Shown: positions 1 to 12,600 of the stretch, piece by piece
How the letters are laid out: the number at the start of each line of letters is the position of its first letter
Numbering within the stretch: the stretch's first letter is position 1
Assembly: GCA_000827265.1 (NCBI GenBank)
Contig: KN834816.1
Location: forward strand, 27,159 to 91,158
Direction of reading: 5' to 3'
From: Collybiopsis luxurians FD-317 M1
Lineage: Eukaryota > Basidiomycota > Agaricomycetes > Agaricales > Omphalotaceae
Length of the DNA: 64,000 nt
Made by a program: the position numbers and the translations under genes
Notes under the pieces: model-generated
Told to the model about the DNA's origin: nothing
Database searches by the model: none
What the model saw: only the letters and a program-made list of their open reading frames with translations

Positions 1-39
1 GAACGAAAAGTTGACGAAGGTCAAGTATATTGAACGTAC

Positions 40-617
40 CTTTTTTACTCTATCCCAATCTGTCAAGGTGTTCAGCTCGCTGAACGGTACCACTGTACCG
101 TCGACAGCTTTTCTCATCTTCGACTCCACCTCCAAACTTGGCGAAGCATTCGTTATATGTACCACCAAAAGGGATTTACTTGATTCTGACACGCCAAATC
201 GACGAATTGCTTCGGTGATCTGACTATCGGGTGAATCGAAGAACACTTGAATTATGAAGTTAACCTACATTGTTCGTCGGATTCAGCGCGAAAAGGATTT
301 CTGAATGGATAGTCTTGGTCCTCAATGACCCTTGAGATTCAGCGATGATAGCTTGATGGATAGCAGTTTCCAAATGTAATCTGCTGGTTACCTGCAAGGG
401 CCACTTGGTTCTTGCTACCTAGTTTGCGCGCATATAGACGTACCAGAGTCGGCTCGATGAAAGCAAAATCAACTGCATCCCGTTCCTCGTCACCCTCAGG
501 ACCTGGCATGGTAGCCGCAGCTACGATACGCCGCTTGATATTGCCTGGATCGCGTACTGGGGAGAATAACAAGGCATAGGCCACATTATGGTCGTGGTTG
601 AATTGAAAAGTTTCCAT
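40..617 (-). CDS. CGI121: CGI121-like KEOPS complex subunit (partial, 3' end off window)
   Basis: Cgi121/TPRKB is the small accessory subunit of the KEOPS complex, which makes the N6-threonylcarbamoyl (t6A) modification of tRNA and affects telomeres. Three exons are readable: 617-444, 391-269 and 219-40; a donor GTACGT follows at 39, so the last coding part is outside the window. Joined, they give about 159 residues in the family order: an N-terminal METFQFNHDH strand, the block KRRIVAAATMPG, DFAFIEPTLV continuing into TSRLHLETAIHQA, then HSEILFALNPTNN and ITEAIRRFGVSESSKSLLVV. These match the Cgi121 fold core as I know it. I chose the ATG at 617 because METF begins the conserved region; an upstream in-frame ATG would add only a Gly/Ala-rich stretch. 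Introns are about 49-52 nt. Only 88 bp separate it from the divergent PDI gene, so the two probably share a promoter. Confidence 0.85.
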
Positions 618-705
618 TTGGGCACCGCCTCGGGCCCACGGGCCCATCGCCGCCATCAATGACTAAGGGTCGCAAAACCTTTCTCTTTCCTCAACGTCCA
701 CGACG
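618..705. promoter_or_regulatory. Divergent promoter between CGI121 and PDI-like gene
   Basis: These 88 bp separate two start codons that face away from each other, so both core promoters and both 5' UTRs must lie here or overlap the genes. I see a CT-rich stretch (ctttctctttcctc near 679) just upstream of the plus-strand gene, common near fungal transcription starts, but no clear TATA box. Confidence 0.45.
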
Positions 706-2864
706 ATGACAACACTAAAGCTCTGGCAGCATCTACGGAATCTTCCACTAATACTCTCCTTATCTCTCCTATGCTCTGCACTACCTGTGCATTCAACGGA
801 ACTGACACCGGACAATTTTAGCGATAGCATATCGGACGGCGTATGGTTCATAGAACATTTTTCGCCCTATTGTGGACATTGTAGGGCTTTTGCTCCGACT
901 TGGGAGGAGCTGGTGCAGAAGAATTCGGAAGGTGGCGAGGACCCTACCGGGATCAAACTGGCTCAGGTTAATTGTGCCGTCCACGGAGGTACAGTGTTCA
1001 TCTTTTCGTGCATACTCATCCATCATAACCTTGAATAGACCTTTGCAATGCCAATGGCGTCAAAGGCTATCCTCAGATGAACATATACAAGGACGGAGAA
1101 TTCGTCGAAACTTTCAAAGGTGCCAGGGAGCTTCCACGTCTCACGGAATTCCTCAAACGGCATGCACCTGTTACACCAACGGAGGAGCCCGAGGACGAAG
1201 AAACAGAGTTGGAAACTCCTGGGACCAATCCGAATCCCACAGGCAGCGTTATTGTGCTCGACGATTCCAACTTTGACAATGTGTTGAGCGAAGGCCCAGC
1301 GTTTGTCAAGTTTTATGCTCCTTGGTAAGTTAGTAAGCGTACCCCCTTTAATAAATTTCTTACCGTCAAGTAGGTGCGGCCACTGCAAGAAACTCGCTCC
1401 AACTTGGAAGAACCTCGCAAAAAGCATGCAATACAAACTCACGGTTGCCGAAGTCGATTGTGAAGCTCACAAGGCGCTGTGTAAAACCAATGGTATCGAA
1501 GGATTCCCCACTCTACACTACTTCGCAGAAGGCTCGAAAACGGAATACAGTGGCTCACGAAAACTTGAGCGGCTGAGAGAGTTTGCGGAGAAGGCTAGTG
1601 AAGGGTGAGTGGGTCTTTGCATTCTCAGAACGGTCCCTGACTCGATTGCTTTCAGCGGAGTCAAACCCACTCAAGCGGATGATCTGGAGAAAGACGTATT
1701 CGAAGAAAGCTTGGTATACGCTTTACTTTATCCTTCCAGCGATCGTAAACTTGTCGTACGTTACTATTTTCACCTTCATGCCGAGTATAATCTCATTTGC
1801 CCACTCACGCAGTCTGTTCTCAAACCACTCTTTGCCCCTCTCCTTGGCTCACCTGCGGTCTACACCGTTTCCGACCCACCCTCGAGCTTGACATCGCGGT
1901 TATCCCTTCCCCCCTCCTCGTGGGCCATTGTATCCTTCAAAGACCACGATTTCGCCACTCCATCAGCGATTTACACCTCCCAGACACCATCTTCCCAGCT
2001 CCGACACCAGTCCGCTTCCCTAGACGAGATCAAATCGTGGCTTTCCCTCCACCGCCTTCCGACTACGTCCGAGCTGACACAGGACAGTTTCCAGAGTATA
2101 ATGAACTCCCCTGCTCGACCGCTCGTCGTCTTGGCAGCTGTCTCATCGGGCACTAAAGACAAAGTGCAAGCGCGTATGGAAGAGCTTGGGCAGAAGTGGA
2201 GAGCCAGGACCGGAGGCAGCGGGATGCTTACGAAAGGAAGTAAGGAGCGCCCGGTGGTGTTTGCGTGGATGGATGTGGAGAGGTGGAAGGATTGGATGAG
2301 CAGTATGTATGGGATTAAGAGTAAGGGATCGGCGAGTACGGAGCTCGAGGATATCGATGTCGTAATCGCTGACCACAAGGTGAGAATTCAACCGCTCTAT
2401 CACTATTTTGTGCTTCTTTTTACCGGTACAATGCAGGCTCTTCTGTACTACAAGACTGATGCCTCAGGATCACCCATCAAACTATCCACATCCTCAAGCG
2501 TATTCTCCACACTCGAAGGTATCGCTCAAGACAGCATCGAAGCACAGAACTCGGAGAACTTTATCGAACGTGTGGCGAGAGTAAGTCCAACGTTTCTTTG
2601 CATCGCTATACAGTCGGACTAACCACTGTGTCCTTTCTCCCTTCCTTCGCCCTCCGCGTTTCTTCTTTTCGCGATGTGTAGTACTTGAACTCCAAACTCC
2701 AAACCCTCGAATCGTACATTATCAACCACCCCATGCATATCGTCTTTTTGGTTATCGTCGGGTTTGTGTTGGTCATCATGGCCGCTAGGAAGGCCCTCGC
2801 GGACGATCCGATTGATGGCCCCGGGGGTGGGTCCGCGAAGAATGGGAAGGGGAGGCTGGATTAG
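706..2864 (+). CDS. Membrane-anchored protein disulfide isomerase with two thioredoxin domains
   Basis: Probable ER oxidoreductase that forms or rearranges disulfides in secretory proteins. Seven exons are readable: 706-988, 1039-1324, 1374-1604, 1656-1755, 1813-2379, 2437-2580 and 2682-2864, giving 597 residues in a continuous frame. The N-terminus is a signal peptide (LPLILSLSLLCSALPVHS). Thioredoxin domain 1 has the active site YCGHC near residue 57; domain 2 has WCGHC, with the codons split by intron 2. A long redox-inactive region follows, then one hydrophobic C-terminal segment (MHIVFLVIVGFVLVIMAA) and a short basic tail. There is no KDEL-type retention signal, so anchoring by the C-terminal helix is the likely retention mode, as in TMX3-type proteins. 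The C-terminus is GKGRLD. I am confident of the PDI family, less so of the exact subfamily. Confidence 0.88.
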
Positions 2865-3299
2865 GAGGAGGGACGTGTGGCCCTGGATGGTCTAATGATA
2901 GACCTGGATAGGACGGCGGTTGAATGACTAGACTACGAGTATAACCATTACTCTACGGGATTGGGGCTAGGCGCTAGAGGTGCAGCTAGTCTGTCGGTCG
3001 GTCTTGCCTAGATTTAGTGGGTGTATTAGGTCCTGATGTGGCCGGGGCTCGAATGTTTCATATGTTTCGCTATCGTAGCACTTATTTATTCACCTATTTC
3101 TATCTGTATCATATACTAGGGGTATCTGTACTACTCAATAGCATCAGGTACACTGGAACTCGTATGAATGTCTGGCAGCAAGCGACTGAGTGTGCTTTAG
3201 TAAAACACTTCATACTGTAAGATACGAAAATTTCAAGATTGTATCGTATTCCAGTAACATGCTACTTTCTCCCAAATCAGAATAATACGCAAGCAAACG
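2865..3299. other. Convergent 3' UTR spacer
   Basis: These 435 bp lie between two converging genes, the PDI-like gene (+) and ERG27 (-). An open frame at 3017-3220 has no family resemblance and sits in AT-rich 3'-UTR-like sequence. No further gene seen. Confidence 0.6.
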
Positions 3300-4814
3300 C
3301 TATATCCTCGCCGCCTTGATCTCTTGATACAAATCCTCGCAATAATCCACCAGCTCCTTCGCCTCCGCACTATGCTCCTCACCACTCTCAATCTCCGCCA
3401 TCCCCACTCGCGAATTTCCCCACCAATCTGTCTGCGCAGAAAATTTGACCGCGGGACGACGAACGGTCGGGTGAGTTTTTGATCCATCTTTGGAGGTGCC
3501 ATTGGCATTTTGGGGCGATTTGGAGGAGGAAGAGAATATGGACAAGACGGAGAGAGAAATAATTGACACCCAAACAACTGAAATGGCGCCTTTTTCCACC
3601 GCGATGGGATGATCAGGCGATCCAAGCCACCGTGCCTACATCAAGCGGAGAATATTTAGTTTCTGCATCGTGAAAGAGAAAGTTTGAATCAGCTTGCGTA
3701 CCACATAGAATAAGACAACCTTCAAAGGTTGCATCAGCGGACTGATTAAATTCTGGGCAATGTTTGTATGAGTGACCCCAGGATGAGCCGTAAAATGCCT
3801 GACGCGCTTATTTTCCTCTGGCGCGTCAGGATCATCGAGAGCGCGTCTGTCCAGTTCCAACGAGACGAGTTCAGTTTGATACTTGGATGACCCATACACA
3901 TCGCGTGTTTTGACAAGTTGCCAGTCCCCGGCCTCGTACTTTTTTTGTGCCTCCAGAGAGGACGTCCAGACGACACGTGAATCGTGAGGGTATTTGGGTG
4001 AGGAAAGCAGTGGGTATAGATCTCTGTACTGCATGGGCGAGTTGGGGTGTGAATTATGAGAGTTGTGGATTCTTGTTAGTAAAGAACGTACAAGGATATA
4101 ATGACCAAACATGTTGCATTGCCATACGAAACCATATCCATCCTGACTGACTTCGCCCCAGATCTGTTTGTAGTATCTGGGTGTGGTGAGTGCCGACAAA
4201 GGAGCGGTGAACAGTTGGTGGAAACACTTTGGCCAATCAATTGCCGCAAACGGCGCTATTCCTGCGTTGCAAATTAAATGGGATACGTAGGGATATCTAA
4301 ATGAAGAACATCTTAGAATCAAAGAAAGCAATGCCAGCCGAAAATACACAACTTGTTCTGCACCTCTTTGACAAACTTTGGAATCGAAGCTAATGCAGCG
4401 AGGTCAACTTGATGTATTTCAATTTTGACATTCCTGCGGAAGGAATCTGCATGACCATCATACTGAGGTCTTTCCCGAAGCTTTTCAATATGTTCATCCA
4501 GTATCTTTAGCAACTTTTCCCGGGCGTCTTTGGCGCGTTGAACACTGCGACACGCCATAATGAGCGTGATTCCTTCGCAAGGAAGGACAAATTGGTCTGC
4601 ATCCCGAGTCTGAGAGTCGTTTTGGCGATTCTCAGGTAATTGTTTGGGCCTAAGGAGCGTGTCTGAGGGCGTTTTCTCAGACAGCTGACAGAGCAACCGT
4701 TGGCAAATCCCAAAGCCTACGCCGCTGAACTGAAGAGTCAGTAAACAGGTCATAGTTAGAGATATATATTTCGCACCCATTTGCACCAGTGACTACGATG
4801 ATAGGCCACGACAT
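3300..4814 (-). CDS. ERG27: 3-keto-steroid reductase (ERG27 family)
   Basis: ERG27 is an ER short-chain dehydrogenase that reduces the 3-keto group during C-4 demethylation in ergosterol synthesis, working with ERG25, ERG26 and ERG28. Five exons, 4814-4777, 4724-4353, 4296-4092, 4028-3702 and 3635-3300, give 425 residues. The NADPH-binding Rossmann start is IIVVTGANGGVGFGICQRL at the N-terminus, its glycine motif crossing intron 1. HLICNAGI follows, then SRVVWTSSLEA and the catalytic YGSSK (Tyr and Lys). The C-terminal part has RHFTAHPGVTHTNI, a hydrophobic stretch and ARWLGSPDHPI, all typical of ERG27 rather than of SDRs in general. Intron 3 (4029-4091) is 63 nt with no stop, so a retained-intron product would be 21 residues longer. 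Intron 4 is also 66 nt but ends in an in-frame TAG. Confidence 0.9.
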
Positions 4815-5060
4815 TCTGTTGGAGATGAAAGAAATTTCCGAACCAAATTCGGCGCCATCGTACGAGCAGAGAATACGTGGGAAAGTTTCTGCTCTCAGCC
4901 GCAGCCACTTTCTTCAAGATACAATTACTGATCGCTTCATAAACGAGCTAGAGAGATAAATACCATTATTATTCGTAAACTAGAACTAAGATATGTATGA
5001 AGTACAGAATGTTCCAGAAAAGTAAGTATCACAAGTTTAGTTTTCGTTTCTTCAAAAATT
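4815..5060. other. Spacer between ERG27 start and hexose transporter 3' end
   Basis: These 246 bp form the ERG27 promoter and the 3' end of the transporter, both genes being on the minus strand. AT-rich sequence near 4960-5000 may carry the transporter poly(A) signal. No gene seen. Confidence 0.4.
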
Positions 5061-7247
5061 CTAAACTTTAGTCGGCGCCATCGAATAAGGCTGCCCCTGG
5101 ACCCCTTCAATTCTCCCTTCATTCATCGTCGTATTTGCACTGGTGTTTTCACTTTCATTCAGCTTACTATCCCCATGCACATTCTCCACCCTGCCTTCTT
5201 CGACCCCTGCGAAATCCTTGTTCGCCTGCGCAGCCTTGCTCTGCTCCTCTATTTCCTTCCTACTTGAATATCCAGCCGGCGCCCACCTGCCAGATGTCCA
5301 AGGCTTGCACGCCGGATCGTTGTACATCATATCCACCGCCTCTAACGAGAGGTCGGACGATTCGTACAAGAATAAGAATACTACACAGGCGCCGAAAAGG
5401 TTGCATGCTGCGAAAACAAACCCGTAGCGGAAACTGATGGCTTTGATGATAAAGGGCGTGAAGAAGGCAAGCAAGAAATTCCACACCCAATTGGAGGCGG
5501 TGGCGAGAGAAGCTTGCTTTGCTCGTGTACGAGTGGGGAAGGTTTCACCAATGAGAATCCAGATACCACTGTGAATAGGAAGGTACAACAAATGAGTATC
5601 AAAACCGACGATCGGAAACTAATTCTTACGGAGCCCAAGTCATAGCGTATCCGAGAATGAAGAGACAGGCCGAAACAATCATGAGTTTTCCGATTCCGGG
5701 GTTGTTTTGGGGGTTCTTTGCAGTACCCGCGGCTGCAAACACAAACAGCCATAACGACTGCCAGATACCGCCTATGATCAGCGGTTTGCGTCGGCCAAAC
5801 TGTAGAGGAAAAGGCATAAATTAGTTCATCTTGACCGGCGACTGTGAAAAAAACCCTACCTTTTCCATAATGTAGATTCCTCCGAACGTACATCCAAAAT
5901 TCACCGCGCCGAGAATAATTTGAGTGACGAAACTATCTTGGATACCAACCGACTGGAACACAGTGGCGCCCTGAAACGTGTAAGGTAAGATTTTTGTTCT
6001 TGAATGCGAGTGAGTCCAGGAAAATGATATTTACATAACTAGAGTCAAAATCAGTTAGCAATTTACGCTGCTCAAGAGGTACTTTGTAACTTACTAAAAG
6101 AAGTAATTCGCGCCTAAAGTCAAGAAATGATTAGCGAATTCGCACTGGCGATGGCCAAAAAGTGGTCAAGTACCTGTAAGTTGCTGGAGAGCTTGCAAAG
6201 CTATCCCAAGAATAGTTCGGTAGAGAACTTTATTTTTGGGACGGAAGCAGTCGATCCATCCACTTTGCGCTGCATGTTGCCGTTGAAACTCAGCATGGTT
6301 CCGGATTTCGGCAAGATGTTTGGTGGTGAGAGGATGCTGTTGCGCGTCCGAGAAGGACATGCCGTGCACACGAGCAATAGAATGGAGGGCTTGTTCATGT
6401 TTCTCTGTAACAGGGAATCCTTAGGTATAGGAACAGGCAAACAAGCCGTGGAATACGTACCGTGGAATACCAACCAACGCGGAGACTCAGGCATGAGCAA
6501 GATACCTGTAGACAGGATGACGGGCCAGGCAATACCGATGCCAACAACTGTCTGCCACGACGAGGGACCGTTATAACCTCGAGTACCAATAGAAATGCAA
6601 TCTAAACAATGTCTTCAGAATCAATTCCACTGCATGAACCGAACCAAAACTCACAAGCAATAAGGATACCAAACGTGATAAACAACTGATACGTCGCGGT
6701 CAACGATCCTCTAATCTGGGCAGGAGCAGTCTCTGCTTGATACATCGGCACCGCTGCACTAAGTGCGCCTACTCCCAAACCGCTGATCAATCTTCCGACC
6801 GCAAACTGTTGCCACACATGCGTAGTTGTTATTTGGACAATCACACCGATGATGAAGACCCCGCATTCGACGACCATAGCATATCTCCGTCCCAAAAAAT
6901 CTGCAATGGGGGCACCCATAAGGGCCCCGGCAAGGGTTCCGATGGAGAGTAATGAGACAATTAGACCTGAGCGAACGTCAGTGAAGGAGCATGCTTTGGT
7001 GGCGTTGTCTAGAGTGGCTCCCGAAGTGCAGTCGGCAAAGCGGAGAAGAAAGTCGGGCATGAGGAGGATGTCAGATATTTGACCGGTATCATAGCCAAAG
7101 ATAAAGCCTCCCATGGACGCAAGGAGGGCGAGGGCGACGGAGACAGGGCCGATGGGGACACCTTCACTGTTTGCATCGATGCTGGCGGTGAGTACGGTTC
7201 AGTAAAAAAATTTGAGTCGGTACGTACACATGGAACAAGGCACCCAT
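5061..7247 (-). CDS. MFS hexose/monosaccharide transporter
   Basis: Twelve-helix sugar transporter of the major facilitator superfamily, plasma membrane, probably a proton-coupled or facilitative hexose carrier. The start is ATG at 7247: a 20-nt exon (7228-7247), then exon 7181-6655, exon 6601-6461, and further exons down to the stop at 5061. Signature elements in order: GGFIFGYDTGQI in helix 1; DFLGRRYAM in loop 2-3; GVGALSAAVPMYQAETAP; the central MPESPRWLVFHG; QQLTG then YYGATVFQSVG; FGRRKPLIIGG; ETFPTRTRAKQASLATASNW; and a C-terminal FLYESSDLSLEAVD in place of the PETKG motif. The tail (MMYNDPACKPWTSGRWAPAGY) is the form usual in basidiomycete hexose transporters, followed by about 80 polar residues. 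Introns are about 40-60 nt. The substrate cannot be read from sequence. Confidence 0.9.
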
Positions 7248-8718
7248 TATTGCTCAGTGATGTCGGTTGGGGTAACTGGGGAAAAAGTGGTGCTCCGCGC
7301 GCGTATTTAAAGAAAGTGGAAACCTTGATGTCATATGTAAAAACGCGTTTTTTTTGTCCCGCTCCAGAACGCTATCGGAACAAACTTGCGGATCTACGCA
7401 CCGCCCGCCTTCTTGGTCCTTTCGTTCGCATCGGGCGCATCGGGTCTTCCTGAAAGCCATCTTCTTTCGTTTGACGACCGGCAAGTCCACCTTCATCTCG
7501 ATTGGACTTGTCTTAGACATTTGAGTGAATTTGACGTGGCTCCACGATCATTTCACTGTACCTTTGCTGTACCTCGAGCCGGGTTACCTGAGAATGTGAA
7601 CCATGAGGAATGACGCAGATATTTTAATCATAGCGCAGCTGGCATAACAAATCAGCCTTGAAACGGCCGGCCCGCTGATGCCGACGGTTGCCGATCCCAG
7701 AGACGAATATAAGGGTCCCGAAGAGTAGACCAGTAGCGTTCCATTCGCGTCTCAAAGATAGAGTCGTTCGTGATTTCGGGAAGAGATAGTTCAGTTTATT
7801 TTTGGCCGGGCGCGATTTGAAGGTGAAGCTTACGTATCGGAAGAACGCGGACAAGTTATCTGAGGCCAGAGAATACTGATTTCGAAAACCGATAGAAATT
7901 CGAAAACTTGCACCGGAGTAATTGCCGACTCGACTCTATATCTAGTGTGAAAATTTTAGCACTTCAGGCTTCAGTTGCTGGTAATCCTATAACCTGAACC
8001 GGTATCGAATTAAGGTCATGAATGAGGGGTGAAAATGGCTGAGAATGAGACGCTCAATAAGTTGTCTGGGCAGCATGGAGCAGCTTGAGCCACGCAACAA
8101 ACCTCCATATGTCGTGCGAGCCATCGTCAAAAGTGCACGACACTTGTAGTCGGGCACGATGAGGTACGAAGCTTCGTAAAATGTGGGGAGCCTCATAGTA
8201 CTTACAAGGAGGCTGGTCGCTTGCACAGCGTCGGGCGCGAGAAATGCCTCTTAACTGGGCACACCTCGTAGATTCCCGTAGATTCTATAAGGCAGCACGA
8301 GGTCTTATTATCTGTATCATGCGTAGTATTATTCCATGTTTTACACTATAAATTTCTGTTACAATCATGTATGGCTTATCAAATCAACACCATTATTGGC
8401 TTTCACCTCTACTCAGTCCTTGCTGGTTAATTTAATTATCCTGGTATACGATATTTACTGAATAATAGTTTCTTAGTGTATCATTCCATTGAACAGATTT
8501 TTTTTCGGTGAGGGCCTCAGTAACTGGCCATACACGGAGTATATCACAATCAGTGTTGAAGGCAATGTATTATGCTGGGAAATTTGAAGACGCAAGGACA
8601 TGTGCGAGATCAGTGGAGCTGTGGTTCACTGCATATGATCTCGGTGATACTGCTACTCATATACTAGCGCACATCACGTAGTGCCAATTCTTACCCTCCT
8701 TCCGACATATCAGTTAAT
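7248..8718. other. Long spacer with hexose transporter promoter
   Basis: About 1.47 kb between the transporter start (-) and the hydrolase start (+). A TATA-like TTTAAATA on the minus strand (7300-7307) lies about 55 bp upstream of the transporter ATG. Open frames here (7254-7520, 7386-7613, 7624-7854, 7987-8226) lack family resemblance and proper ATG or intron context. The half nearer the hydrolase is AT-rich. No gene supported. Confidence 0.5.
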
Positions 8719-9251
8719 ATGCCTTTTGTCAGGGTGTCTACTTCAACTGGAAACATCAACTTCCATTATATAATCAGCATTCCAGAATGTGCAAATGCAG
8801 AATCACTTGATGAGAACCTGCCGGTATTACTATTCTTTCATGGAATGGGTTTGCCCACTGTCTTTCATTGTATGTGTCCCAGCTTTTTATTTTAACCCGT
8901 AGAATATATATATGGATTTTAGCTCAATTTGGTGATCCACTACTGAGGAAATTCAATCTGGTTACATTCCATCTTAAGTTTCATGGCGAAACAACCAGTG
9001 ACGCAGTTCCGGATAGATATGGAGCAGAAGAAGCGGCTGAGGATGCTCTGGCCTTGATGGTGGTATTCTTAGTATAACGAAACACGGAATAATACTTGCT
9101 AATGGGAAATAAATCTCAATAGGAAGCTCTTCAACTGCCACCTTGCCATTTTGTTACTATGGATATCGGAAGCATGATTGAAATGCAAATTGCAGTCATT
9201 CACCATGAAAAGGCCCTTTCACTTTTTATTATGTCTCGTTTATGTTCAGAA

Positions 9252-9256
9252 GAGGT
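9252..9256. repeat. Target-site duplication, left copy (GAGGT)
   Basis: GAGGT directly precedes the left LTR and is repeated at 14383-14387 after the right LTR. A 5-bp duplication is the normal product of Ty1/Copia integrase. Confidence 0.93.
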
Positions 9257-9643
9257 TGTTAAATCTATAGATCTACGTAAGTACACCGTAACCTCAGAAT
9301 GTAGTAGAAGTTCTCATTCATTACCTATAGATCTACGTAAGTACACTGTAACTATAGGTAAATCAGTATCTGACAGAACTGTAAACAGAATATAGAAGAT
9401 GTACCCTCAGAATGTAGTAGAAGTTCTGAGGGTGTCATAGTAAAAACATGAAGTATAAATAGTGAAAACGAAATACAAATAGATAGGGAAATCCGTAAGG
9501 AATAGGAAAAACCTATAATGAAACAGGAGATGGAAAACAAATACCACGGAAGCATAAATGGAAGTATAACTAGAGATATGAACCCCAGGACACCTACTTG
9601 GAATGGTCACGTGTCCATACATGTCTATGCATTAGATTTAACA
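9257..9643 (-). repeat. 3' LTR of Copia element (left copy, 387 bp)
   Basis: Matches 14056-14382 almost perfectly but is exactly 60 bp longer. The extra length is a local duplication: the block starting CTATAGATCTACGTAAG occurs at 9265 and again at 9325, separated by CTCAGAATGTAGTAGAAG, itself a copy of sequence found further inside the LTR (near 9410). Confidence 0.93.
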
Positions 9644-9653
9644 CTCCCCCTGG
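9644..9653 (-). other. Polypurine tract
   Basis: On the minus strand this reads CCAGGGGGAG immediately before the 3' LTR, the expected site for priming plus-strand cDNA synthesis. Confidence 0.75.
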
Positions 9654-12600
9654 TGTCCTGATAAAACCAATTTAGCCCTAGTGCAGATACAATCCAGTGA
9701 TGCTTGTCCTTCGGCAAGGATTTTGTCATGGTGTCAGATAAGTTCTGTGAGCTTGCCACAGGATGAACCGCAACAAGGCCACGAGCTACCACATCCCAAA
9801 TGAAGTGGTAGCGGATATCAATGTGTTTAGAAAGGTTGTGGGCCTTGGTGGTTTCTGACAAGCTGACGGCGCCCAGATTATCACAGAGAAGGTCGAACGG
9901 TTCATCACCCAGTCCAAGGTCAATCTCATCTAACCAACTTCATGTCCACAATGCCTGCTGTACCCCTCATGACAGGGATATGTATTCGGATTCCGTAGAT
10001 GAGAGAGCAATGGCATCTTGATGCTTTGAGGACCACGAGATTGGAGACCCGTTTATGAGAAAGATGTATCCGGACATCAACTTCTGAGTCGATCTGTCAC
10101 CAGCCCAATCGGCATCGACATATCCAACTGGCTTGATACATTCTGAAGACCCCGGCCTGTAGATTATTCCGTATCGAATAGTGCAGAAGATATACCTGCA
10201 GAGTTTGATAAGCAAATCCCAGTGACATTGTGATGGAGCATTTTGAACGGTAGATAGGATTGAGCAAGCAAAGACAATGTCCAGATGTGTACTGCTAGTG
10301 CCCCACCAACAGCACCCAAGAATACCCTGATACGGCTTTCCATCCATGAAATGTATATCTTCCTCGGTTCGAGTTTTGTCCTGGGAAAGGGAGAAGTTTG
10401 GAGGAAGAGGAGTATAGATTGGTCAGAGCTCATCAAGAATGTTAAAGTACTGGAATGCATTGTGGAAAAATGGCACCTGTGATATTGCAATTGAACCATT
10501 CGAGAGGTGATCTATCGTAAGTCCAACAAGAAAATGCTTATCCTTCACATCCTTGAGATCCCAAACCTGAAACCCCTTTACTGCATCATCAGCTTTGCAA
10601 TCAGTAGAAGATCCACTGAATACGTTGTTGGTGTGGACTGAGGCAATAGAAAATTTGTTTGAATCTGGGTTTTGTCAATAGCGTATGCAAGGATCTGCTC
10701 ATGACAATTTGAATCCAAGCTTGCAAAATTGTTCCTTGAGTTCCTTGTACCAGATGTGTCCGGCCTGGGACATGCCATAGAGAGGCTTGTGCATTAGGCA
10801 CACTTTATCTTCCTCCCCCTTGACAGCGAATCTGGCAGGTTGATGCATATAAATGGGAGGTTCCATAGGGAGGTTTCCATTCAGGTAAGCTGCAGAAAAA
10901 TCCCATTGTCGAGTACTGAGACATTTGAAGGCACAAATTGAGATGAGAAGCTGAACAGACTCAAACTGGGCAACCATGGACCAGCTTTTCTTGAAATCTA
11001 CTCCAGGAACCTGCATATCACCGCGGGCAACATATCGTGCTTTTCTGTCCAGAATAGACCCATCACCATCAAGCTTTAAGTTGTATACCCACATTCCTTC
11101 TAGAATCCGAGCATTCTTGGGATGGTCCACCAAAGTCCAACATTTCCATTCACGCAAAGACTTCATCTCTTTCTCCATCGGCAGTATCCAATCATCCAGA
11201 TTCTTCATAGCCTCTCCAAATGATTTCAGAATAGCTATATCCCCTCCCCCTTTGATGGTGCTGGCTAACACAATCACATTGGCCCATTCCTCAGCTTTGT
11301 CCCTGGCCTGATTCTTGTCTTTCGTGTATTCCAATGATTGCAGAAGCCTCGTGGTGGGTGTTCAATTATGTGCAGAGTGTCTGAGTATTGGAGCAGCAGG
11401 AGCCAATGGATCGGTATGTGTATTGACTGGCTTGACATTGAGTTCCTCATTCGGGGTTGTAGATATGTCCTCGGCGCAGTCCGTATGATCTGGGTCAAGG
11501 GCTAAAGTGTCTGTGGCATCATCGAAAGATGTCTCAGAGATATTCTGCGTACACCTGGGCATACCTTCTTCGAACTCCAAGTTGCGGACAGGGTACATGC
11601 TGCGCCTCGTAATGTCCCATACCCAATATCCTTGCTGGCCCACGTATCCGACTAATTGCCTTCCCAAGCCTGACAACTGAGTTTGCCATTGACATGATCT
11701 AAATCTGTCACCCAAACTTTGCAGCCCCACCGCTGAAGGTGTGACACATTCACCCTTTTCCTTGCCTCGAACCACCTTTCCCATGGAATAACACCAGGAT
11801 TATGGCTCATTGGGATCATTCCTCGAATGTAGCTGTACGCTGCTGCAGCCTCAGCCCAAAACCAATGATCCAGTCCAGAATTTTCAACCATGGCCTGGAT
11901 GCCTTTGATGATTGTTCAGTTAGCTCACTCAACTTGTCCATTAGCGGCAGACAACAACTTCAGTACTTTCTCAACAAGGATCCCTTTTTCAGTGCACCAA
12001 CAATCAAAATGATGATTATCAAACTCTCTCCCCATATCTATATGAAAAACTCGAACTTTCTGTCCAGTTTGTCGTTCGGCCATTGCCACAAAATCCTGCA
12101 CGAGTTGTAGGATGGTCAATGCTTCCTTGTTCACAGTGAAGGAGGGAAAGGGAATGCCGGTGCAGTCATCACATGCCAGTAGCATGTAGTATGCGCCACT
12201 GAGACTTTTGGTATGTGCACGTCCCCACAAATTGAGACTAACGCAGTCTAAAGGTTCTGAAGAAGGAACCATGATATCATCAAAGGGTTGTCATTTTGCC
12301 TTTGCATATAGGCAAACTTCGCACTTTCCACACAGTGAGAAATCCGAGACTTCCAGCCCTTCAATGAGACTGCGTTTAGCCATTATACATATCATGTTGA
12401 CATCCACATGTCCAAAGCGAGCATGCCACATAGCCAAAGAGCATGGTTTTGAATGAGAGCGACTGCCAGATGCAAGAGCGAATGTTGAGCTAGGAATAGA
12501 AGGGGATACTCCAGGAGAATCCAAGTTGTCTGCCATGCAGACTTGGTATAAACTGTGACTGCCATGGTGCCCTATTAAATGACCATCTACAATGGTCTTT

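Noticed and set aside
3017..3220. 67-codon open frame, plus strand
   Set aside because: Located in AT-rich 3' flank between convergent genes; no domain pattern and no clear ATG context.
7386..8226. Several frames of 60-80 codons on both strands
   Set aside because: They overlap each other, show no family pattern and mostly depend on non-ATG starts.
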